From Phaeoceros laevis (lineage: Eukaryota > Anthocerotophyta > Anthocerotopsida > Notothyladales), in the NCBI GenBank assembly GCA_049999765.1, contig JBNGIQ010009298.1, forward strand, positions 62,001 through 126,000: a DNA stretch of 64,000 nucleotides, in the 5' to 3' direction. Both the position numbers and the translations under genes were made by a program. The notes below the pieces were generated by a model, which ran no database searches, was not told the origin of the DNA, and saw nothing but the letters and a program-made list of their open reading frames with translations. This document shows positions 25,870-38,610 of the stretch, in pieces (position 1 is the stretch's first letter; each line of letters opens with the position of its first letter).

Positions 25870-28800
25870 ATGTCTTTGAAGGACTGGAAGAAACTAGTTC
25901 TCAACAGCTCTACAATCGGCGAGGCTGCACCCAAGCCTTCCTATTTTTCTCATGGCACTGCTGGGCGGAAGCCGCCCAAGACCAGCTTGAAGGAGCAGAT
26001 TGCGAAATTGGAGCGCCTTGCTGTGGAGGGTTGTGCTGAGGGTAGACGAGGGGAGCAGGAGCTGGTGGTTGGCTCAGCGGCAGAGCGTAATCCCGATGGA
26101 GCTGCGGCTAAGGAAGAGGAAGAGGAGGATTCTGTCCCTTGTGCAGAGGACAGCGAAGCTGGGCTGTTCATACAGTCGGAGCCTACTGGCCCTTTTGAGC
26201 CTCTGGTGCTCTCGCCTTTAGGAGAGGATTCGTTTGAGGGGCCTGTTCAGGTTCCGGCATCCATCAACAGTCGACTGCTGGAGCACCAGCGAGCGGGCGT
26301 GAAGTTTCTGTACAGTCTGTACAGGGAGAATCGTGGTGGAATTCTGGGAGATGATATGTGGGTATGCCATTGCCATAGTTTGTTTTTCTGTACCTGTATC
26401 CTGATCTGAGTGTAGGTGGGGGGCCGTATCCTGGTCTGATGGTGGGGTTTGGCAGGGGTCTTGGAAAGACAATACAGAGTATTGCATTTCTTGCTGCCGT
26501 GCTAAGTAAGGAAGAAGGGTTTGGACGGTGGAAGCAGAAAGTGTCGCCCCTGGACGGAGTGTCGAGAAAGGAGAACAGGTGTTGTCAGAAAGCAGTTCTA
26601 ATACTCTGCCCAACGTCGGTGATCCAAAACTGGGAAAAAGAATTTGAAGCATGGGGGACTTTCGAGGTTGGTATTTATCATGGAGCCTTCAGGGATTCCG
26701 TATTAGCCAAGGTGGAAGCAAAGACGCTGGAAGTCGTACTCACAAGCCATGACACCTTCCGACTGTACGGTGCAGAGTTGAGTAAGGTGTCATGGGATTG
26801 TGTTATTGTAGACGAGGCTCATCGTCTGAAGAATGAGAAATCCAAACTGTACGAAGCATGTGTCAAGATCTCCACCAAGCGGCGGTATGGATTGACCGGA
26901 ACCATCATGCAGAACAAGTTTCTGGAGATGTTCAACGTTTTTGATTGGGCAGCGCCTGGATGTCTTGGGATTAGGGAACACTTTCGTGCATACTATGACA
27001 AACCTTTGAAAGAGGGACAGCGAATGAGTGCGCCTGATACGTTTGTCCGCATTGCTGGAGAGAGGAAGAACCGCTTAGTCCAAGTTTTGGGAAAATATTT
27101 ATTGCGCAGAACCAAGGACGAAACTATTGGCCACTTGATGATGGGAAAGGAGGACAATGTCATCTTTTGTGGGATGAGTCCATTGCAAAGGCGGATCTAC
27201 AAGCGAATCCTGAACAGTCCCGATTTTTGGTGTCTTGTGAGCAAGGACTTGCCATGTACTTGTGGCAGCCCACTCACACGAGCGCAATGCTGCCATCGAA
27301 CTGTACCTTGCGGCCCAATTTGGACTTATCTGCACCGGGACACAATGGAGGAGTGTGACAAGTGTCCATACTGCTTGGTGCTTCCTTGTTTGACCAAGTT
27401 GCAGCAGGTCCGTATCCTATACAGAGGCGGCTGTGTCTTCTAGTTCTGTATTTCAAAGGAGCTTCATTCTTGTTTTCCGTGCACTCAGTGAAAACATTTC
27501 TGACATTCAGGCCAGTAACCATGTGGAATTGATAAAACCAAACCCAAAGGACGATCCAGAAAAGCAGAAGAAAGATGAAGATTTTGCTGCCCTTGTGCTG
27601 GGGGAAGATGCTGCGTTAGTAGGAGGACTGACCCAAGAGGAAAGCTTTCTCGGACTCAGTGATGCACGGCATTGTGGAAAGATGGCTGCTCTGGAAAAGC
27701 TGTTAGGATCCTGGATATCAGCAGGTGACAAGGTCCTATTATTCAGCTATTCTGTGAAGTGAGCACCTTGACCAAGTGACTTTGTACACCTGTTGATTTT
27801 AGTGCGTGCTCTGGTTTAGGATACCAGGTTGGAAGCCTTTCTGATTTTGCTTGCCTGTCTTGATGCGGCACGTTCTGACCAGCTCGCCTGTTCAGGATGT
27901 TGGACATTCTTGAAAAGTTTGTGATACGCAAAGGGTATTGTTTTTCAAGGCTTGATGGATCATCTCCGATGAGCACGAGACAATCTATGGTGGATGATTT
28001 CAACTGTAGTCCCAGCAAGCAGGTTGGTATTACCTCATTGAGGGAGCACTAGCTACACTTCGTGTCTACTTTGTCACTCTTGCAGGATCTGTATTGTTTT
28101 CACCACCATGTCATATTGCATTGCTGATTTTTGCAGGTTTTTCTCATCTCAACTAGGGCTGGTGGGTTGGGTTTGAATCTTGTGAGTGCCAACAGGGTCG
28201 TCATATTTGACCCCAACTGGAATCCTGCCATAGATCTTCAAGCTCAAGATCGCTCATTCCGGTATGGCCAAACAAGACGTGTCACTGTATTCCGCCTGCT
28301 AGCTGCTGGATCATTGGAGGAGCTTGTTTACACCCGCCAGATCTATAAGCAGCAACTGTTCAATATTGCTGTTACGGGGGTTGATGAAAAAAGGTATTTT
28401 GAGGGTGTGCAGGTATGTGTACCACAGACGACAATTCCGTAATGCTGCCCACGTTTGCTATACATCAATTCATGTAGGCCATGTTTTGCAGGATACGAAA
28501 AACACAGGAGAGCTTTTTGGGATTGGGAACCTTCTGAAGGACCTATCAGACGAGGTCTTCACGAGCAATATAATTGAATCCGAAGATGGCAAGATACTTA
28601 GCATACAGCCTGATGTTGCCGTGAAGGACATTGCGAGCAAGAAACTCAATTTGCGAGGGTTGAGGAAGCAAGCTCAGGAACTTGAGAGTCAGGATGAGCA
28701 TGGTCTAGTGGCCTTGGCCCATTTGATCCAAGAAGGTGCAAAAGCAGCAAATGGACAGCAGCTGGGCAAAACTGACAGAACTATGGACAGCAAGCAAGAA

Positions 28801-29367
28801 GCGAAACCGTCTTTCAATGAAAGATTGCCAGAAGTCCTCACTGATGCAGGTACTTCCTTTCTTGCTTACCTGCTTGTCAGATCTCTCGGAAGGCAAGTAC
28901 CTTATCCTGCAAGCTCAGTCTTGTCAGTTCACCTCATATAATTTGTTTTGGATTCAGGTGTTGTGTATGCACATCGCAATGAGGAAGTTGTGAACTTTGG
29001 GCCAGTGAGGCCGAAACGAGCACCCAAACGAGCAGCAGGTGCTGACATTCCAGAAACGTCAACGGCAGCTCCTGTCAAGGATGGAGTCCTCCCAGCTCAC
29101 TCCCAGAATGGAGTCCGGCCATCCAGGTCATCTCGAGCTGCCAAAATACACAAAGCCAACAAGGAGAACACCAAGGCTGTGGAAACTACCACTGATGCTG
29201 GTGAAGCATCCCGTGACGTGCAAGGCAAGCTTCGTCAGCAATTTGCGCAACTTGCCAGATTTAGTGGCATGTCTGACAAGGAGTTTAGCAATTGGTTAGT
29301 TTCCCTTACAGCGGAGGAGATGGACAAGTTTTTGTTGGATTTCCGGCTCTCGCAACAAAAGATGTAG
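25870..29367 (+). CDS. SNF2-family helicase, SWI2/CHR9 (ERCC6L2-like)
   Basis: Seven exons, 25870-26357, 26456-27407, 27511-27758, 27896-28022, 28137-28412, 28492-28849 and 28958-29367, give 952 residues. The motif I region reads GGILGDDMGLGKTIQSIAF, with the ATG codon split by the first intron. Motif II is VDEAHRLKNEKSK, followed by RRYGLTGTIMQNK. The second RecA lobe has LLFSYSVKMLDILEKF, STRAGGLGLNLVSANR, and DLQAQDRSFRYGQTRRV. A conserved cysteine-rich insert (CTCGSPLTRAQCCHR) and GIVYAHRNE-like VVYAHRNEEVV near the C-terminus match Arabidopsis SWITCH2/CHR9 rather than CSB. Members act in the nucleus in chromatin remodelling and DNA repair. All helicase motifs look intact. Confidence 0.94.
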
Positions 29368-30797
<1,430 letters not shown>

Positions 30798-31917
30798 TAG
30801 TGCAGTGGAAGCTTCGTGGAAGGAAGGATTTTTTGGAACGTGTACAAAACGCTAGGCTTTTAGTTTTTTGGTATGCTTTCCTGTTGGCTCGCTAGATGCT
30901 GTCTGCAGTGCCCATGACTCATGGGCCCGCGGACTCGGTCCAGGTTCCTGTCCACCTTGACTGTATCGGGTGGTCGTGTGATCTGGATGGATTTTGAACT
31001 TCACTTCTTGCAGAGAGGTTCATAATATATATATAGAACAAATAAGCATATAACAAGACATTTCGAGGGAGTTGTGATCCTGTCATCCGTTGTCATCCGT
31101 TGAATTTTAGGCGACGCCTCGTGAACTGAAAACGGAGAGGCAAACGTCGCGGTTGACTAACGATTCACGTTTCGGATACAGTAAGAGTAAGCATGAGATG
31201 ACTAAAATCTGTGAACGACTGGTCTCCAGACTCTCCACAAGTTCGAAATAGCTTTTGTCATTCTTTAGTATTCGCACGCACGGCAGTCGCAAACGCAGTG
31301 AGTGGACGGAGTACGGTACTGACTGAAGACGAAGGAGGACACACGTCCATTTGCAAGAACGTAACTCGCATTGCCTTCTCTGATGAGACTCTGACGCTCT
31401 GGATGCAACACGTTTTCAGGGATGGAACACGCTTTCAGGGCTGCAAGTTCCGTCGACGCCATCACAAGTGGTGCATGCGGGACAATCATGAGTGCATAAA
31501 CGTTTCCCCCAATCAGCTAGCAGGCTCTTCTGTTTCCACCACCTACGGGTTTTGCGTAAGCTGGCCAGAAGCTCGTGCAAAAATGACTAGGTCATCCTTG
31601 GTGTGCTGCTTTGTGCCGAGGATATATAAATCCATCTCTTCTTCCCGGCAAGCGGCCAGCCCGGGAAAGAGAAAGTCTTCTGGTCGCAAACAAGTGGGCG
31701 GAAGATCAGGTTCTTGAGGAGATATTCTTCAGTCCGGGGACACCAAGCGCTAGCTGGATAGAGCTTCCTCAAGCACGGGATGCCCGGCACAATTGTTCAT
31801 CAGCATTGGTGAAGCGGACTCCACTCTCGACTCAATTCCACAGTTGCTTCCGGACCCGTCCCGTCCTAAAGAGAGGCTTCCGTTTCCAGCTGGAGTGACA
31901 GCCTCTCAGGTCGCACA
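30798..31917. other. Intergenic, includes DMP upstream region
   Basis: No gene is supported. A short (AT)n run lies near 31025-31037, and a TATATAAA element near 31624 about 290 bp before the DMP start codon. Confidence 0.5.
31623..31630 (+). promoter_or_regulatory. Possible TATA box of the DMP gene
   Basis: TATATAAA element in otherwise GC-balanced DNA, about 290 bp upstream of the ATG at 31918. If used, it implies a long 5' leader. Confidence 0.35.
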
Positions 31918-32724
31918 ATGGGGAACTCATCGCAGAAAGAGTCACGGCTGCAAAAGCCCCTGCTCAGTTCCTCCGCCAGCAAACAGCCATCCCTCACTCG
32001 CACCACTACGCTGGAGTCGGATGTGGAGAACCTCAAACCCAAGAAATCGCTGCCTTACCTGGTCTTCACTGCCGCGCTGAGAACCGCATCCCGGCTGTCC
32101 ATGCTCCTGCCTACCGCGGTTTTCCTCGTCTTCCAGCTCTTGAGCCCGCTGGTCACCAACGGCGGCCACTGCGACGACTCCGAGATTCGCAACATCCTGG
32201 CCATCGCGTTGCTCTGCTTCTGCTTCCTGCTCTGCCTGCTTGCCTCCCTCACAGATTCCTTCACGGCTTCCAACGGAGAGGTCCACCACGGACTTATCAC
32301 GCCCTGGGGCCTCTGGACGCCGCACTTGGAGCTCTCAGGGAGCCCGGCCTTGAAGGAGAACTACCAGCTCACCTGGATAGACTTGATCCACTCGGGGCTC
32401 TCGCTCAGCGCGTTGGGAGTGCTGGCGTTGTTGGACAGAAACATCCGGTATTGCCTGTATCCCGACCTGCTGTCGGACTTGTGGAGTAGCCTTCTTACGC
32501 TTGGCTTGGGTTTCTCCATCAGCATCTGCTTCATTTTGTTCCCGACCAAGCGCAGGGGGTTAGGGTTTCTTGTGGTAGGGGAGACTTATGTTGAGGTCAG
32601 GGTGGATGGAGTTCATTCTTTTGAGGCAGAAGATCTGTCGGCGGACATCAGCCAACATGTTGCTAAGGTGGTTGAAGTAGTGACCGATAAATTGGACGAT
32701 TTAGTCCACTCCGACTCCGACTGA
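31918..32724 (+). CDS. DMP (DUF679) membrane protein
   Basis: Intronless, 268 residues. After a Ser-rich cytosolic N-terminus come four predicted transmembrane helices. Family blocks are LPTAVFLVFQLLSPLVTNGG, a cysteine/leucine-rich helix ending ASLTDSF, HGLITPWGLW, LTWIDLIHSGLS, LLDRNIRYCLYPD and FILFPTKRRGLGF. These match DUF679/DMP proteins. Some angiosperm DMPs (Arabidopsis DMP8/9, maize DMP) act in sperm for gamete fusion, and loss gives haploid induction. Others act in ER or tonoplast remodelling during senescence. Which type this is cannot be told from the window. The acidic C-terminal tail (after about residue 220) is open and plausible. Confidence 0.9.
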   Translation: MGNSSQKESRLQKPLLSSSASKQPSLTRTTTLESDVENLKPKKSLPYLVFTAALRTASRLSMLLPTAVFLVFQLLSPLVTNGGHCDDSEIRNILAIALLCFCFLLCLLASLTDSFTASNGEVHHGLITPWGLWTPHLELSGSPALKENYQLTWIDLIHSGLSLSALGVLALLDRNIRYCLYPDLLSDLWSSLLTLGLGFSISICFILFPTKRRGLGFLVVGETYVEVRVDGVHSFEAEDLSADISQHVAKVVEVVTDKLDDLVHSDSD

Positions 32725-33369
32725 CCAAAGGACTAAACTTTGGGCAGTCCTAGGTTCTTACAATCAATGATTCTTCTGTTGGACATTAGTTTGGAAACTT
32801 CTAGATTGCTAATCCTTGCTTACTACATCAGCAGGTGCTATACCTCATCAAGCAGGGTATCTGTGTATCTGCATGTTGAGGTATAGCACACAATATTCAA
32901 CCTTCTGCATGTTGAGGTATAGCACACAATATTCAACCTTCTGAGCAACATGTTAGATGAACTTAGATTTTTCCTAGAGGACCCACAAGGTGTGAAGTAG
33001 AGATTGCACAAGGTTAGACTATGTAAAGTAGAGTTATATGAACACAAGGGCTTCCAATTTCCAATGCACTCTTCTTTCTCAGTGGACAATATTACATAAA
33101 TTTTATATTTATTTACCCTCAAGAGGGTACAAGGGGATAGCAAGACAAAGGGGCACACTTTATGGTGGTCTTTAGAGAGGATGACAAAATGGACGAGGGC
33201 GCATGGGTGCACATATAGAAAAGGAAGCACATATAGAATTTTAAAGTGGTTCCATATGTGCCTTTTAGAATTATGTCCATTTTTCCCAAGTTCCAAACAT
33301 ATGGCAATGACTATGTGGGAGATGTTTAGATCACCACTTACAGGTTTAGATCACCACCTAGAGGGTAAT
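32725..33369. other. Intergenic with a small tandem duplication
   Basis: Contains a 36-bp unit beginning CTGCATGTTGAGGTATAGCA present twice in direct tandem (32869-32904 and 32905-32940). No supported gene. Confidence 0.6.
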
Positions 33370-33830
33370 GTCTAGTTGAAAAGCTTTTCAAAGATGCCGT
33401 GAGGATGCAAACACAACTTACAATGGGGACCCAGCCCGTTCTGAGCATACTTATTTATCATCGCAGTCCATGTTACCACATGCCTTGTAGACAGATTGTC
33501 GTACACTCTGTTTGCATCTTCCAATTGGCCACATTTTGCATACATATTTTGGGGACTATTGCCCAAGACTACGCCACCTTTTCACGATCCCTGAATGCAG
33601 CTGCCTGCCCTGCTGTAGCGTAGCAGCACTAGCACAAACTTTGAGTAGGCAAACCTATGTAGCACTGTTTGCTAATAAGTTGAGGCCTTCCTGCTCCACC
33701 GTGTGAGCGCCTGGTCCCGAACAGAGCCCATGCTCAGCATTCCCATTCATATTGCATTCCGTGCTACTGCATCCCTTTTGGACACACTGTCAAACACTTT
33801 TTTTGCATCTAAAGTATGTATTTACCCTGG
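33370..33830 (-). pseudogene. PPR pseudogene fragments
   Basis: On the minus strand two degraded PPR units are readable. About 33820-33760 has DAKKVFDSVSKRDAVARN. About 33545-33420 has NMYAKCGQLEDANRVYDNLS followed by a VVTWTAMINKYAQNG block. These are classic PLS-class PPR wordings. They lie in different frames with stops between and no start codon, so the copy is dead. Confidence 0.65.
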
Positions 33831-33869
33831 AGAGGCACTTTAGGGAGAGGCACTTTAGGGAGAGGCAAT

Positions 33870-34332
33870 TTAGGGACCCTTGTGGTGGTCATCCTTGGGA
33901 CCCTTGTCGTGGCGATCCTTGGGACCCTTGTGATGGCGATCCTTGGGACCCTTGCGGCGGCGGTGGTGGTGGTGACTCTTGTGCTTGGGCTGCTTGCCTT
34001 CGTCGTCGGAAGGCGAATACTCTCCAGCCTTGGGAGCTCTCCTCCAGCAACTTTGATGAGGTCAATTGCCGGTAAGTCGCGGCTTTAAACGCAGCTGTGT
34101 CCTCCTCCCTCTTGTGAGTGCCGTCGTGCTTGCGTCAAAAGTTAGCCAGCGGTGGCAGATGATGCCACAGCTTCAAGTCACACTTCCTAGGCTTAGGCAG
34201 GTGATCAAACTTCCAGGACGCCTCATTGAGCTCAACATCTTCTGTAGCTTCAACTGCACTTCCAACAGATAGGAGAGCCAGTAGAAGCAGCACACAAGCA
34301 CACACCAACCAGCGCTGCCAGTCCGCCCCCAT
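33870..34332 (-). CDS. Secreted Lys/His-rich protein, family member C
   Basis: Proposed exons 34332-34184 and 34050-33870 join in phase to 109 residues. Exon 1 encodes the signal peptide MGADWQRWLVCACVLLLLAL ending near residue 27, then a short acidic stretch. Exon 2 encodes SHHHHRRRKGPKDRHHKGPK followed by two more KGPKD-(H/R) units and a stop. The WQRWLVC segment is the same as in members A and B, and the tail is likewise rich in Lys, His and Pro. The intron has a weak acceptor (CATCAAAG), and without splicing the first exon ends after 20 more residues, so the exon join is the uncertain part. No domain is known to me. A wall-associated or metal-binding role is only an inference from composition. 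Confidence 0.6.
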
Positions 34333-34900
34333 CTTCGATTGCTTCCAATCCCAAAGGCTTGGATGGATTCCAAAAGGCCTGGATGAGCTGTGAGGAATGA
34401 GAGCCCGGTGTCCTGAAATTGAAGCATTCCTCCATGCACCCAAACCAACAAAGTGTGCTTGCACCACAAGTCCATTGAGGAAGCTGGAAATCTGTGGACT
34501 GAGTTTCTATGAGATGAGAACACCTCAAACAAAAATTTGAGAGGACACCAAGTGGTGACGAAAATGTGGTATGGCCTGCCGGTCAGGCCATACCGGTCCT
34601 ACATTCCCGTCACTACTGTAAGTGACGCCACTGACGCGACGAAGGCAGGGGGTATCGGCATTACGCTTCTCGAGTGAGGGAGGTCTCGGCTGAAGGGAGG
34701 TTACGCCCTGTAGGCCACTACTGCACCAAATGTCCAGACATCGAGACGACAAATATTTGCATTTGCCTACCGAATTAAACCCCTCTGAGAAAAACGTTTA
34801 GGGCAAAGCGTGTCTAGCTGCAGTGTTCCCGTTTCAGTTTCAGCCGGGCAGGAACGTTGGTGATGAACGCCGAGCACGGGAAAGAAGGCGAGGCAAGACA
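34333..34900. other. Divergent upstream region with an 11-bp perfect hairpin
   Basis: Lies between secreted protein C (-) and KNL2 (+). A perfect palindrome GGTATGGCCTG / CAGGCCATACC with a 5-base loop occupies 34568-34594. No gene is supported. Confidence 0.5.
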
Positions 34901-37470
34901 ATGCCTCCATGCGGGCCTCCGCACGGTAGGCTCTGGGGATCTCGACTTCCGCTCTTGAACAAGCCAGGCGCCACCGCGGGGACCAGAGCTGGCGCGGGTG
35001 TTAGACTGTCTCTCTTTGGTGGGGGGTCGCTGACTGCATGTCCTGTCAAGCAGCGACAGACAGTGGCCGAGAAGCAGGTACCCTAGTCTTCCACTCTTCT
35101 TGATGGAAGCAGCATGGCTGGGCAAAGGGTAGGAGTTTATGCTGTCTGAAGGTGGTTAATTATTTACCTCGAGTCTCTGTTTTGTGCAGGTTACGTTGCA
35201 GGATTGGTTCATTGTGAGGTGTGAAGATGGGGAGGCAGGCGATGCTACCGACCCAGGGGATCCCAAAATTGCTGTTGGGGGAATCTATATCTCCGAGTAA
35301 GTGTCAGCGACATCCTTCTGCAGGACAACGGATTATCAGCATAGCTGGAGCGTGTACACGTCTGGCTTCAGAGCTGGCGAGTTCGAAGCTGTGGAGTTGC
35401 TAATCCCTGCAAGTAATCATCCTCAGGTCCTTTGAAAGACAAGTGGTTCGCACGACCATGATTGTTGAACGCGTGAAGAAACAGCTCCTCCGTACAACGG
35501 ATGGGGTTGACGTTTGGTTATCCGGGCGGATGGATGTGGAGAGCACTGTGGCCAATGGCTTTTCTCTCAAGGTAGGGCCTTGTAAAACCGTGGTGCAAAT
35601 GCAAGTCGGTTTCGTATCCTTGGCATCTTACTGACTGCTCCAAGTTTGCAGGTTGTCCAACAGTTCTGCACCGGGTTTCCTGCCGTGTGGAAGCCGTTCT
35701 TGGAACGGTGTGTGTTTACAAGTGAGGATGACACCAAAGAGCGGCTAGCACCCACTGAGACAAGTGAGAAAGACATCAAAGAGCGGCTAACACCAGCTGA
35801 GCAACAGCCTGAGCAACAGTCATCTCTACAGTTAGCCCCTCCCCCAGCACAGGAGTCCATGTGTGCTCTGGCAGATGAACCGATTTGTGCTGAAACAGAA
35901 GAACAACAACATGCAGATGTTGCTGTGCTTACTAGGCATGGAAGCAAGGAGATCAGTCTGTCCAAAACCCAGAAGAGACGGCTAAACAGGAGGTCTAGGC
36001 GGAATCAGAAAAGACGAAAAATTGCTGAGGCAGAAGTGACTTTTATTGCTGATGAAGAGGATCAGCACATCGTACAGGATGCGGTTGACGTCGCTTCCCC
36101 AACAGAAAGTGCTTCCCAAGATGACAAACCCGAACAACTTGCAAGTGAAAGTGCTTGTCAACACGACAATCCCGAACAACTGGTGGAGGGGTGCGAATCT
36201 TTTCGCAACAGTGGGACGGAAATGGGAAGTGAAGGCTCCTTGACAGAAGTACAGGCTTCCCAGCCGCTGAGTGAAGCTTTTGATGTTTTTACTGTTGGGG
36301 ATGAAGTTAGTAGTGAGGCTTGGAAGGATGCCATACAAACTGCCGTCATTGAGGTGGGCCAGGCAGCTGCTCTAGAAATACAGGAGAGGCAAGCAGAAAT
36401 GCAAATCAAGGAGTCGACCGTTGAGGACATGGAAACCCATCCTTCTGGCAAAAGTGAAGTGACCAGAGATGAAGTTCATGGCCTTGTTGTTACAGATGAT
36501 GTATTGAACAAGGAAGTCACCTCATCAGGTGTTATCAAAGATGAGGAGGTGGCGACAGCAAAAGTGGTCTCCTCACGTATGGAGACCAGGCGCTCCAAGA
36601 CCCTAAGATCGGCGAAGTCGTTGACAACCCAACTTAAGACCCCAGTGATCAAACCGGAGAAGACCAGGAGTAGACGATCATCAGTATGTCTCCCTTTCTT
36701 TTTCCTTTGTACTAAACCGCTGGTTTTTCTGTTGTTTTGGTAGAACTTATGGGTATTACTCGGCATATCACAGATTCTACCTCCTCCAGTTCCAGCACCA
36801 GTTGTTCCTGTGTCTCCAGACATGGTTTCCAAGGCATTCGGTTTGAAGACCTCTCGGTCTGGTAAGCAACCCTTTTATGCTGCAAATTAGCAGGGTAGCT
36901 AGATGTTTGATACACGCTTCATGTTCATTGACCAAGTTTCATGAAGTCCTCTCTCAGGTAGGTTACTGGTCCCTCCTCTGGCATTCTGGCGAAATCAAAC
37001 TGCAGTGCACGATAAGGTTCTGGCTTAACTCTGCAGTCTCTTTGCCGGCAAATTTAGGTTTTCTTTGTAGCTAAGATTCTGCAGCAGTTCAGTTGAAGGG
37101 GTTCGATCAGTGCCTCATGAATTGAATGTAACTGTTGACCAGGATGGGGGTATTATCGCTATTATGGATGGATTCGAAACAGAGGAGGTTCCTGATACTG
37201 GTTTGTCCTCGGACTCTCCCTAGTTCCTACCTGTTTCAATGAATGCCTGGATACATGGAGGTTGTCTCCAAGACGAGTAAGGGTTTGAGCTCTGTGTTAT
37301 GTGCCAATGATGCATTGGTATTTGATGCTGCAGGAAGATACAACTTCGAGCCCCCAACCGAAAAGCAAGCTGTCAGGCTTCAGAGAAAACTTCACAAAGC
37401 TGTTGAACAACTTCAGAGCCCAAGCCCCAGCGGCAAAAGGAAGTATGTCACACGTAGACAAAGTTCTTGA
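34901..37470 (+). CDS. KNL2: Kinetochore protein KNL2 (Mis18BP1-like) with SANTA domain and CENPC-k motif
   Basis: Exons 34901-35077, 35190-35296, 35427-35571, 35652-36683, 36774-36861 and 36958-37016 join in phase; two further 3' exons (about 37092-37200 and 37335-37470) are clear by open frame but one junction is unresolved. The SANTA domain runs VTLQDWFIVRCEDG, IAVGGIYISE, VDVWLSGRMDVEST, ANGFSLKVVQQFCTGFP. After a long acidic, disordered middle comes the CENPC-k motif TSRSGRLLVPPLAFWRNQ. Plant KNL2 uses SANTA and CENPC-k to reach centromeric nucleosomes and to load CENH3. Both parts are present here, as in the alpha-type of angiosperms. The basic C-terminus (KRKYVTRRQSS) is likely real. 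The start is the first Met before the SANTA exon. Confidence 0.87.
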
Positions 37471-38077
37471 AGCATTTCAACTGGTGCACACTAAGCGGAT
37501 CCGGCAGTTACGAAAATGATCTGCTCAGTATTCTGCCAGTGCCGTAATTGTCTCATTTTGTACACTAGGTTTCATTTTTGACACTCTGCGGTGGCTCTCT
37601 GTATATTGTACTCCTAAAGTTCGTTAATTATGTCGCTTGTAAGGTAGTTTTGAATTTGTTGCTACGTAGCCCACGCGACCTGTACTTCCTGATCTTTGTT
37701 CGTTTGTCCCCACGCTCCCGTAGATATAGTGCATTAGACCTCTCGGCTGTAACATTCTTCCTTTCTTCGGGGTAATTGATGATAAACAGGGCACTTCGCA
37801 ATGGTCGATTAGCGCTCCTCAATTACTAATTTCATCCCAGGTAAATCGATAGCCCAGGTGATACAACATAAGTCATTCGGGTTTCGCACGGACGAATTAG
37901 TCCTTTTAACTTTAACTAAGCGGTTTAATCCGGAAAGAGTGGACAAGCAGTGCCCCAGCACCCCCTTTGCCAGTTTCGATTTCCCACTCTCCCCTGGGTC
38001 CCCTCTATCGAAGGCTCTACGGCGCCATCTTCGTGCCCGCCCGCCTCCAGCAGGCAAGGTCTGCTCGCCCGGAAGCC
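37471..38077. other. Intergenic
   Basis: Downstream of KNL2 and upstream of LSm2. No gene or repeat is seen. Confidence 0.5.
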
Positions 38078-38610
38078 ATGGTAAGTTGGCAGCTCGGTTT
38101 TGCAATCCGGCTACATTCGCTTTGTGTTGGCGTAAGGCCTATGTGAACTCAGTGCAGGTGGTGTGGCATCTTGCAGCTGTTCTTCTCGTATTTCAAAGAG
38201 CTCGTGGGGAAGGAGGTCACGGTGGAGTTGAAGAATGATTTGGCCATCAGGGGCATTCTGCACTCCGTAGACCAGTACCTCAACATAAAACTGGAAAACA
38301 CGAGGGTCGTAGATGAGGCCAAGTATCCTCACATGGTACACCTTGTTTGCCCTAGAATTGTTCTCCTTTCTTGCAAGCCAAGGCTGCCTTCGTCTGAGAC
38401 CTGGTGCAGTCTATTTTGTGCATCTGTGGCACACTCACTTCGTGTCGCTCATTTTTCATCCTAACCTCATCTATGTTATTCATGGTACAGCTATCCGTGA
38501 AGAACTGCTTCATAAGGGGTTCCGTTGTGCGGTATGTGCAACTGCCTCCAGATGGAGTTGACGTGGACATCCTGCACGATGCAACACGAAGGGAAGCACG
38601 GGGGTCATAA
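38078..38610 (+). CDS. LSM2: U6 snRNA-associated Sm-like protein LSm2
   Basis: Three exons, 38078-38080 (the ATG alone), 38177-38335 and 38491-38610, give 93 residues, the normal LSm2 size. Exon 2 begins LFFSYFKELVGKEVTVELKN and includes the Sm1 motif LAIRGILHSVDQYLNIKL. Exon 3 has the Sm2 motif FIRGSVVRYVQLP and ends DILHDATRREARGS. LSm2 sits in the LSm1-7 ring of cytoplasmic mRNA decay and in the LSm2-8 ring that binds the U6 snRNA 3' end. The start codon ends exactly at a GTAAGT donor, so any shift in splicing removes the start from the frame. Very secure call. Confidence 0.97.

Noticed and set aside
33752-34088. Plus-strand frames rich in Leu/Val or RER repeats
   Set aside because: Complement of the KGPKD repeat tail of secreted protein C.
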